Origin: Lytechinus pictus
Taxonomy: Eukaryota; Echinodermata; Echinoidea; Temnopleuroida; Toxopneustidae
Direction: 5' to 3'
Length of the DNA stretch: 64,000 nucleotides
Assembly: GCF_037042905.1 (NCBI RefSeq)
Contig: NW_026974141.1
Span: 269,501-333,500, forward strand
Both the position numbers and the translations under genes were made by a program. Shown here one piece after another: positions 55,841 to 64,000 of the stretch. The notes under the pieces were generated by a model. That model had not been told where the DNA came from, searched no databases, and was given only the letters and a program-made list of their open reading frames with translations. How positions within the stretch are numbered: position 1 is the first letter of the stretch; each line of letters opens with the position of its first letter.

Positions 55841-58800
55841 CATGGCACTATGTATATATAATTATATGTCCAATGAATGTGTACATTTCAAATTGGAATA
55901 TTACACACACATATATGTATGTGTGTGTAATATTCCAATTTGAAATGTATATTCATTGGACATATAATTTAAAACTCCAAATAAGAATAATCGCATATCA
56001 AAGGTAGCTAAAAACTTTAACATATTCCGTCAAAATATCAATATGCATGATTTTCGACATTCTTTCAGATTTTACGGTGAAAATTATACTTTCACGCAAA
56101 AGCGCACTTAGCATCCGCCCGGACATCATTCTTCAGTATTTCCGCAAGACTAAGCTGGGATGTCAAGAAATTACAAATTTTGCTATCCAAAGAATAAAAA
56201 ACTCATAGTGTGTACTTATACATGTAATTATGTACATAATGTACGGTATGTTCAATTTTTCATTCAAAATGCGCACAATTCTTTTAATATTTGTGGCATT
56301 GGGACATTTACTATACATTCGATGGATAAACGACTTTAAATCGAAGAATTTAAGTTGTGTAAAAATTTCAAACTCTTGATAGTTTTCACAAACTTTAATA
56401 TTGAGGAAATCGCAGTTTTATGATTCACTGTGCTATTATATGTGTGCGTAATATAAAATTTTGAAATGTATATTCATGAGACTTATATTTTGAAAATCCA
56501 AATAAAAAGAATCGCATATCAAAGATAATTAAAAAATGTTAACGTATTCTGTCAAAACATCAAAATGCGTGATGATTCTTTCAGATTTTTTGCATAAAAT
56601 TACACTTTCACGCAAAAGTGCGCTTGGCATCCGGCCGTACGCTATTTCTGGGTATTTTTGCAAGACTTTTAGCTGGGATGCCAAGCTTTAGCAAGCATTA
56701 ACAAGTTTTGCCGTCCAAAGTATTTTTTAAAAATCGTTTTTTGCCGGTCTATTACAGGTTTTCTCAATCTTTTGCTCCGTATTACAAACATTACAAACCT
56801 TTGTTTGCATTGAAGTAAACATAATCTCATCACGATTTCTCTCTGATAGACAACCACCTCGTCGCCCATTAAATCCATAATGAACGACATGCTCTCAATA
56901 CCTGACCAAGCTGACCCTGGTGTCATGTTGACGATGACGATGTTTCTGGCCCTAAGAGACTACTCCCTTCAGAGCTGTGAAGATTTGTTCAACAACCGTG
57001 AACTAATGATTGACCTCCGGAAGCAAAAGTTTGACCTCGTCCTCCTTGAAATGTTCGTACCCTGCGATCCTTTGTTGGCTGAGTACCTAGAGGGTAAGTG
57101 GACTTTCGAATTCACTTCAAAGGAAAAGTAAACAGAAAGTCTAAGTTTGACGAAATATATGAAATACGGTGCCCCCCCCCCCCCGGAAAAATAAAACCGA
57201 AACCGACAATCATTCTATGATATAATATAATCAGTATTGTATAACTTTATAGCAAAGTTCTGTTTCTTTGATTAATTGCTGGTATTTCCATAATTCCATA
57301 TAAAAGCTGTATTTCGAGGATTCTCTAACCTAGCATGCCTAGTAAAGACTTCATGTTTAGCTGATCGTCAACAATACATACCTTTGTAATACTGACAGTG
57401 AACCTGTAAAACGTCTTCATTTTGAACAAAAAAATAGAAAGATAGAAAGAAAAAGAGAAGGAGAAAGAGAAAGAAAAGTCAGATTAACAATGATGATTGC
57501 CTCGTTTATACTATATTTGTAGAGATTAAATTTCGACCATAGTACAGACGGTGTAAAGCCATGACGACGAGTTTGTCAATTACTTATTTGCAATACAAGG
57601 TGGGACTCCAAGGAACATCATGTCTTCATGAAAAAAAGATTACGTTTGCCCTAGTTGTTGAGACATCTTTATAAATCCAATGTTTTTTAGTACCTTATAT
57701 TGCTATGACGGCAAGTCCCAGGTTTCCTGCATACGACGAGGACGTCTACAACATGGAGATGCCGTCATCGTATGTACCATTCGAAAGTATGGGCGACCTC
57801 ACCGATGAGATGAGTTTTGTTCAACGGGTTCAGAACTTCATTGGACGATACGTATTGTCAAAGCTTCTACAGTACCTGAATACGAGACCGTATCGGTGAG
57901 CTATGTGTGTTGCAGTCTGTCCGATTGTCTGTGAACCCGTTAGAGAATAAAAGATTTCGCTATAACTTATGTTTATATGCCCGCTCAGTCTCCAACTACT
58001 AATTCAAAAGTAATTTTACTCGTAGTTAGTTAAGCCTATTATTATTAGTCAAGTGCCTTGACCCGATACCGGATTTTGACAGTCACCAGATTTGAAGACT
58101 TGTATTGAATAAGAATTATTTCAAACTGCAAAGTAGCCGATCATATTTAAATTTGGAACTCTGGCACAAATTTCCTTCAAAATGCATATTTTATGATGTG
58201 CCACATTTGGGGGGATGGGGGTTGAGGTTAACAAAACTGCACATTTAAGGTGCTCCCAATGTGACCTTTGTAGCTTGTAAAGGTCTCAAAACCAACACTT
58301 TTGACTAAAGACATAGCTCTTGGTTAACATCGCATCTATCGCCAGTCTTGTGCCTATACCTATTATTAGCCCTACCATGTCTATCATCAAGTGTATACTT
58401 TATTTTACTCTGTTTACACAGTAAGTTACAGCTTGAGCACAACATTGACCCTACTTCCTCGATCCGGGAGATTTCTGGAAGAGCTGAACTGTGGTTGTGC
58501 CACATAGATTTCGCTCTTGAGTTTCCACATCCTACTGCTCCAAATTGGATAATGATAGCTGGTCTGGTGGCAGAAGGAGAGACCAAACCTTTACCTCAGG
58601 TGATTTTTGAAATTTTACATTTGCATTAGGCAGCCATTCATTTCGAGGAGTTTTTTTTTAGTGAAGTGAAGAAATTATGTCTCCTGGGGCCGGTTTATAG
58701 AGAGTTATAACTATTTAAACCTTGTCATTGTGACAAATACCATGGTAAGAAGGATCAACAGACAATAATATTCAAGATATCAATATCTGAACTTACAGTA

Positions 58801-61800
58801 CTGAGAACTTACAATAATTGCGACTCTATTAATATGAATAGGGCCAATGGTCATTTGTCATGTTTGTTGGATTGGAAAATTATAGCAAATGATGCCTCGA
58901 TCAGACCGAGTGCATGAAGCTTCTTGCTCGGAGGAGCACCCTGAGGGGCGATACATCAAAACTTTCGTTCGAGAAGTTGTCAGATCTGACAACTTTCCTT
59001 GAATTTGATTGGCTGAGAAGCACAATTACTTTGGTAAGTGTCTTGTCTGATAAAACGTTCGAAAGTCCTCTCATGAAACGCGCCCCTGAACCACACTGAA
59101 CATGCTGAACGAGTTCTGGGCCATCATGTTAATGAGCTTTCTCTGAGTTTGAAGTCGCTGTACAACTCAGAGAGCTGTACAACTTTAGGGACGGACCCCT
59201 AATTTGGCACCCTAAGTATCGTAATCAGTGAAAAAGGGTTCTTAATTCTTACATATAAACTGTGTCGATGGCCCACCACAATTTCCATCTGGCTATGATC
59301 ATGATGACGCAGTCATTTTAAACGAGACGCATGATGCTTTAAATATGAAAGTTCCAATAAGTGAATCTATTTTACTGCTAGTTCGGCATAAAGCTATCAA
59401 TGTTGAAATCAAAAATATTACTTGAAATCCAAATCTATACAACGTATTTTCGTCGTCTTTCTGGACGCGGATGCGTAGCGCCAGCTTAAAGGTCAAGTCC
59501 ACCTCAGATAATTATTAAAAATGAATAAATAAAGAAGAATCAGACAAGCATAACGCTAAAAATTTCATCAAAATCGGATGTAAAATAAGAAAGTTATGAC
59601 ATTTTAAAGTTTCGCTTATTTTTTCACAAAATAGTTTTATTTAGTCACATGCAAATGAGTGAATCGATATTTATGATGTCCCTCACTCACTTTTATTTTT
59701 TTTTATTATTGTTTGAATTATACAATATTTCAACTTTTACAGATTTAACAACAAGGAAAAACTTGGCTGAACCATAAAAATGTTAAATAATGGTAATTCC
59801 ACATTTTCAGGGAGAAATTAAACTTTTTTTCACAGGACAATGGGGAGAAAATTAGAATATTCATATAATAAAATACAAAATAAATATGAGCTAGTGATGT
59901 CATCAGTTCCCTCATTTGCACACCGACCGGGATGTGCATATAACTGTTTTGTGAAATAAAGCGAAAGTTTAAAATGTCATAAGTAAACTTTCTTATTTTA
60001 CATCCGATTTTGATGAAATTTTCTTTCAAATAAACTTTTTGTTTGGGTGGACTTGTCCTTTAATAAGATCTTGAATTAGCTAAAATATTTCCTGGTTTCC
60101 GATGTAACGGGACCGATGAACATGAGAATCGTGAAGTTTATGTCGATGTATATTTTCATCATTTCATTTCTTATGTATAGGAATTGGAATCGTTTGTCCA
60201 AGGATCGGGAGAATACGGTGTCATTGTATTTAGCTTGGTAAGACGCCCTCTTTCGACAAGTTGATTCTATATTTTAATGTCCACAAAAATGCTCTTCATC
60301 TAAAGGTTTGTTTTGTTCATTCAGTGCCTTCAAAGTTAAATGTATCATTTTAGGGTATCGTTCTTATTAGTTTGAAGTTTACACGAAGAATCCACTGGAA
60401 GGGATAAAACGAAAGGAAAATTAAGTCTTTTCACTTTTGTTCTTGTTCTACTTTATTGTTTTAGTTCTTGTTAGTCCTGCACGTTTTCGTTCTTCTAATT
60501 CCCTTTTCTTTACAACTTTTTTTTTCTTTTTTCCATGTATTCTCTAATCTTTTCTGCTCCTTTGACGTTGCAGGGATCAACCGATGTAAATCTATTAAAT
60601 GAGCGCATGAACGAAGACTTCGCGAAGGTTTTCAGTGAATTGCCGCAGAGGGTGCTATGGAAATATGTTGGCCCTCCTCTACATAACCTTGGTAACAACA
60701 CTCACCTGATGTCATGGTTACCACAGCGTGACCTCCTTGGTAAATCTCTATTTTACTTTCTGCAGATAAATAAATAAAATTGTTTTAATTTGCGAGATTG
60801 ATTCTGATCTCTCCCATTAGTCAAAACTATTAGCATATACTATTATTATACTATACATGTACTTTGTTACGACGAAATGAGATGATATACCAAATTCTTT
60901 CATAGTTGACCAAGAAAATTCCGACAACTCCTTTCATAAAACGCTCCTTTTTTGAAGAAGAGTTTTATTTTAATTTACAGGATATTTTTGTAAAGTTTCA
61001 TACACCAAACACAAATTTTCTGTGATTTTACACAATGCATGACAGCTTACACAAACCAGTAAGATTACATGAATGATGTGAAAGTTTCTAACCGTGTAAC
61101 CCACAAATAAACGCTAAGGAAATTACAGAATTTATTGATTTTTCTCACATATAGCTCATCCCAAAACGAAACTTCTGATATACCATGGAGGTCTCGCGGG
61201 AGTCTACGAGGCAATGCACTTCAAGAAGCCCATGGTTCTTATTCCACTCTTTGCTGATCAGCCCTCCGTAGCGGCCCGTATCGCAAAGAAGAAGATGGGT
61301 GCTGTCCTTAAAAAGTCAACACTCTCCGCTGACGTCATCAAATCAACTATTAACCAAGTACTGACAGACCCAAGGTGGGCTTTCCATGGTTTTAAGCCTG
61401 TGGTGTTAAATATGACACCAGTGTTGTTCCTAGAGGACCATACCCTGAGGTGTTAGAAATACACCATAGAGATCGAACATACACAGCAAAAACTGTGGTG
61501 TTAACCGGTGTACATAGAGGACCACATCAGTTATTCTACATCGGTGTTAAAATTTACAGTGTTACTTTAGCACCTATATGTGTTATTACAACACATTTGG
61601 TTGTTACATTCACACTCTTTGGTGTTATGTTCAATCTTTAGGGTGTCATTTTAACACCTCAGAGTGTGGTCCTCTACTAACACCAACTGGTGTCAGTTTT
61701 TACATCACAGTTTTTACAGGAAACACCATCGACACCAACATTACCAAATAGTATTCAAGTAACAACCAAAGGTGTTGAACTAACACCCAAAATGTAACAC

Positions 61801-62824
61801 CGGACAAAGTAGTGGTGTGGTCTTCTAAGTACACCAAACAACACCAGACTCTCTGCAGGACTGTTTTCATAATATTTCAAATTGTTGTTAAATGAATTCT
61901 GTTATTTTAAAGATCGAGTCGACTATTCATGACATGGAGTTGATTTCAGCAATATCAGGCAAGCATGACAAAAAATTCTGCGGAAAAGTTTTGTATGTTT
62001 CGCTTAATATTAGGTAAAAGGGGAATTCACATTCTGCTCAGTATGCAAATATAGGTATAGCCGATAATACCACACACTCATTTATTTATGACAATATCGG
62101 AATCCTCATTTGCATATTTCAGTCGTGATGGGCATATATAACTTCTGCGAAAATTAGCAAAAAGATTGTACATGGTGTTTTTATGATATATTCAGTGTTA
62201 TGCATTTTTACTTCTCCCTATTTATTTAAATCAAATTCTTTTTGTTGAGATGGATTTGACTTTTATATGATGTGTTTATAAGATATTGATATTAGCGGAC
62301 TTTAAATGAAAAGTATATTTCTCGTTATGTAATCTATAGTATATTTCTTGTTTGATCATGGCTAATTGAAAATAGTAATATTTGTTGTTAAAATATATTT
62401 GGCATCGCCATCGTCCTGTCACATCAATTTCGCTGTCGCAAACGAATACTAGCGACTTCCATAAAGCATGTAACATTCTCTCATTAATGAGTAAAAGTCA
62501 TTTTCATGATTTCGATATGAATACAATTATTGCTTTATCAGTTATCAAGCCAACGTTGAGAAGTATGGATCCATCAGCAAAGACACGATAGTCAGCCCGC
62601 TGGAGACAGCTATGTTTTGGATCGAACATATCGTCAAATTTGGCGGCTCACATCTTAAATCTAGAGCTGGAGAGATGAACTTCGTCGCCCTAAACTCGCT
62701 GGATGTCATCGCCTTTCTCCTCGTCATCGTCCTACTCGGGCTTTATATCGACTACCTTATCTTGCGAGCCTGTTACCGATGTATTACCAGAGGGAAAACT
62801 ACGGCGAAACCAAAATCGGACTAA
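49941..62824 (+). CDS. UDP-glycosyltransferase (UGT), 8 exons, 538 aa
   Basis: Exons are 49941-50204, 56850-57093, 57691-57895, 58422-58599, 60181-60237, 60574-60739, 61155-61374 and 62542-62824. They sum to 1617 nt with consistent phases and GT-AG introns. The protein would transfer a sugar (glucuronic acid in vertebrate homologues) from UDP-sugar to small lipophilic substrates in the ER lumen. It has a signal peptide (1 to about 29), the expected catalytic His in QASHYRF (H44), and FDLVLLEMFVPCD, where E155 stands at the usual catalytic Asp. FVQGSGEYGVIVFSLGS follows. The UGT signature runs W364 to Q407 (WLPQRDLL, HPKTKLLIYHGG, PMVLIPLFADQ). A membrane helix lies at about 500-519, and the tail ends KPKSD, a KxKxx ER-retrieval motif. 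The start is the ATG before ADSVSFRF; an upstream in-frame ATG at 49893 would add 16 residues before the signal peptide. Intron 1 (6.6 kb) is an inverted-repeat complex. Confidence 0.93.
50241..50376. mobile_element. Small MITE in UGT intron 1
   Basis: GGAGCGTTTCTTCATG at the left and AAAAGGCGCTC at the right enclose TCTGACAAGTCGTCAGATCT and TGATTTTGATTCGCTGAAAAGCA. The same inner landmarks occur in 58895-59092 (GTTGTCAGATCTGACAAC, TTTGATTGGCTGAGAAGCAC), where the end reads TCATGAAACGCGCCCC. Confidence 0.6.
54778..54848 (+). tRNA. tRNA-like gene, predicted anticodon UCA (copy 1)
   Basis: The 71 nt fold into a full cloverleaf: 7-bp acceptor GTCTCTG/CAGAGAC (perfect), D arm GTCT/AGGC with loop AGTGGTTA, anticodon arm CCGGC/GCTGG with loop GTTCAAA, 4-nt variable loop and T arm CCGGG/CCCGG with loop TTCGATT. 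The A box (TGGTCTAGTGG) and B box (GGTTCGATTCC) are canonical. The discriminator is A, and a T6 Pol III terminator starts at 54850. The anticodon TCA would read UGA. It is too short and has the wrong shape for tRNA-Sec. The body resembles Glu/Gly-type tRNAs. It may be a suppressor-like tRNA or a SINE head; no SINE body follows. Confidence 0.65.
55083..55153 (-). tRNA. tRNA-like gene, predicted anticodon UCA (copy 2)
   Basis: Identical over all 71 nt to the copy at 54778-54848, on the opposite strand, and also followed by A and a T6 terminator. It lies in the right arm of the palindrome. Confidence 0.65.
55481..55551 (-). tRNA. tRNA-like gene, predicted anticodon UCA (copy 3)
   Basis: This is a third identical 71-nt copy, 398 bp from copy 2 and inside the second unit of a tandem duplication. 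The Pol III boxes, terminator and TCA anticodon are unchanged. Confidence 0.65.
55862..55972. repeat. Perfect-looking hairpin of about 110 bp
   Basis: ATATGTCCAATGAATGTG and TTTCAAATTGGAATATTACA are mirrored by TGTAATATTCCAATTTGAAA and ATTCATTGGACATAT around a CACACATATATGTATGTGTG centre. Stem arms are about 45-50 bp with only 1-2 mismatches. Confidence 0.8.
58895..59092. mobile_element. MITE in UGT intron 4, relative of 50241-50376
   Basis: It shares the centre GTCAGATCTGACAAC and TTGATTGGCTGAGAAGCAC with the intron 1 copy. The right end TCATGAAACGCGCCCC is the more complete end of the family. Confidence 0.6.
59486..60063. mobile_element. TTAA-flanked palindromic MITE in UGT intron 4
   Basis: TTAA at 59486-59489 and 60060-60063 border AGGTCAAGTCCACC and GGTGGACTTGTCCT. 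The inner inverted repeats AATTTCATCAAAATCGGATG and CATCCGATTTTGATGAAATT are intact. It lies 117 bp before UGT exon 5. Confidence 0.85.
61390..61865. mobile_element. GGTGTTA/TAACACC-rich element in UGT intron 7
   Basis: It starts about 15 bp after the exon 7 donor. Paired motifs include GTGGTGTTAAATATGACACC, GGACCATACCCTGAGGTGT and TGGTGTGGTCTTCTAAGTACACC. It is dense in GGTGT and ACACC. Related sequence is at 17680-18125. No coding capacity beyond chance frames. Confidence 0.6.
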
Positions 62825-63625
62825 ATGTTCTGAAATCCTATCAATAAGAGTTCATTTGTTTTAACTTTCTAAACTAAAGAAAAAAGAGCAATCTTTTACT
62901 CATTTTTAAATCATTAAATTTATAATGAATTTAGAACATCAGATTTTTTCAAACTATTCACTCAATTACAAGTGAAAGTCATTCTTAATCGAGTGAAATT
63001 CATTCAATACCTCCGAATAATTAATTATTTACTGGATGAAGTGCAAACAGAGGACTAACCTCAAATTGGGTTAAATTCTAATTCATTATATCACACTACT
63101 TTCCAACATACTTTGTAAATGTTTGCCTTGTTCATAATGTAAGCATAGTATAAAACATTTTTTAATAGGTATACACATGGAGTCATTGACCATTTGAAAT
63201 GTAAAATAATAGTCGAATGAGGCCGAGAAAGAGACCAACACTTTTATTACGAAATAAACGTTTGCAGTGGAAGATGTTTTCTCTCAAAACAGTGAGGCAA
63301 AGTGAAAAAATGTTCAATTCAAAGAAACATTTATTTTCTTCAATTTCACAAATTTCTACACTTTTCGTAAACATAAATTCATACAAATATCAGTTTGTCA
63401 AGAAGAATATATATGTTATGTTTATAGGCGTGTACCCTAAAAGCAAATGCTTGTGGTGGGATACGCCTATTATACAGTAAACAATACAAAGAAAATATAA
63501 CAGCCAAATAATGTTTAGACATTTGTGAATTTTATTGTGAAATAAAATGTAATTTTTTATACAAGAGGAATCATAAGTAGTCTCAATTTTGTTTTTCTTA
63601 CGCATCACCTTACATGAGAATCCGT
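62825..63625 (+). other. UGT 3' UTR and downstream flank
   Basis: No CDS. AATAAA signals occur at 63253-63258 and near 63540. A stem with ATAGGCGTGTACCC and GGGATACGCCTAT (63424-63474) could form a hairpin in the 3' UTR. 62960-63040 has TTCACTCAATTACAAGTGAA-type repeats like those at 948-1015. Confidence 0.4.
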
Positions 63626-63629
63626 ACCA

Positions 63630-63935
63630 CTAGCGTACCTACGGAGGGGGCAGGGGGGGCACTCTGCCCCCCCCCCCCCTGACGAGTCACCAGCAATGCA
63701 AAAGACGTATCTTTGCCCCACCTGACGGGCTTGAAAAACCTTTTTTGCCCCCCCTGACGAGCTTTTTTTTTTTTTTTTTTTGCTTGTCAATTTTTTTTCT
63801 GGTGCGGAATCCTTTATTTGTGATCGAAGACCTTTTTTTTTTTTTTTTTTTTTTTTTTTGGCTTGTCAAATTTTTTGGCGGACGGTTTTGCCCCCCCCCC
63901 CCTGTGGAAAATCCTAGGTACGCCACTGATCCGTA
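63630..63935. repeat. Low-complexity repeat with GCGTACCTA inverted ends
   Basis: AGCGTACCTA at the left and TAGGTACGCCACTG at the right face each other. Between them are poly-C, poly-T, TGACGAG and GCTTGTCAA units repeated two to three times. The frames over this are artefacts. Confidence 0.6.
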
Positions 63936-64000
63936 CCATACAAAATTATATACATTGGACCGTACATATATAATATTAGGCCTACTTAATCTATATTTTA

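Larger units (their letters stand above)
50383..56720. mobile_element. Large inverted-repeat complex filling UGT intron 1
   Basis: The left arm (50383 to about 50840) is mirrored by about 56240-56720. Shared landmarks are TTTGACGGCAAAA / TTTTGCCGTCCAAAG, GCGTACGGCCGGATACGCAC / GCGCTTGGCATCCGGCCGTACGC, and CTATTGAATGTATAGTAAATG / CATTTACTATACATTCGATGG. Further diverged copies of the right arm lie at about 54275-54600 and 55975-56230, so the element has been rearranged or has repeated ends. Poly-C/G repeats with the text GCTTGTCAAATTTACATCAGCACCCC are at 51500-51790 and 54170-54260. No transposase was recognised. All of it would be spliced out with intron 1. Confidence 0.65.

Noticed and set aside
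55589-56007. Tyr/Ile-rich frames on both strands
   Set aside because: They are translations of the (TA)n tract.
63605-63926. Lys/Gly-rich frames on the minus strand
   Set aside because: They come from poly-T, poly-C and TGACGAG repeats in a low-complexity element.

Overview
This is a window of an AT-rich, repeat-rich animal nuclear genome. Genes have short exons, GT-AG introns, long introns packed with transposon debris, many poly-C/poly-G runs, and (TA)n and (TG)n microsatellites. The mix of non-LTR retrotransposons, TTAA-flanked palindromic MITEs, tRNA-derived SINEs, and repeats rich in GGTGTTA and in TGACCTTTGACCT points to a marine invertebrate deuterostome. I think a sea urchin is most likely, but that rests on recognising repeat styles and not on a database match.

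Layout. 1-7.3 kb is intergenic repeat: a SINE fragment, MITEs, a decayed L1/Tx1-like LINE on the minus strand, and a tRNA-like relic. 7.3-21.2 kb is a four-exon minus-strand gene for a class I SAM-dependent methyltransferase (362 codons, all junction phases agree). Its introns hold a 3.2-kb foldback element, a broken CR1/L2/Jockey-type LINE that is itself split by a TTAA-flanked MITE, and a repeat carrying perfect DR1 nuclear-receptor motifs. 21.2-28.8 kb is intergenic, with a SINE, a minisatellite and purine microsatellites. 28.8-29.8 kb is a 325-codon plus-strand ORF of unknown function. 29.8-42.3 kb is repeats, including an almost intact PHD-EN-RT LINE on the minus strand with one frameshift. 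42.3-44.5 kb is a 717-codon plus-strand ORF of unknown function with an acidic C-terminus. 44.5-49.6 kb is DNA-transposon derivatives and a near-perfect 950-bp palindrome. 49.9-62.8 kb is an eight-exon plus-strand UDP-glycosyltransferase (538 codons, phases agree). Its 6.6-kb first intron contains a large inverted-repeat complex with three identical tRNA-like genes whose predicted anticodon is UCA. 62.8-64 kb is the 3' flank.

The two recognisable enzymes are both of the small-molecule modifying kind: a soluble methyltransferase and an ER-membrane glucuronosyl/glycosyl-transferase. Nothing in the sequence shows that they act in one pathway. Most of the remaining sequence is mobile-element history. 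The points most worth checking are the UCA tRNA-like array, the foldback element with repeated AGGTCA half-sites, the Asp-to-Glu change at the expected catalytic acid of the UGT, and the two orphan ORFs.
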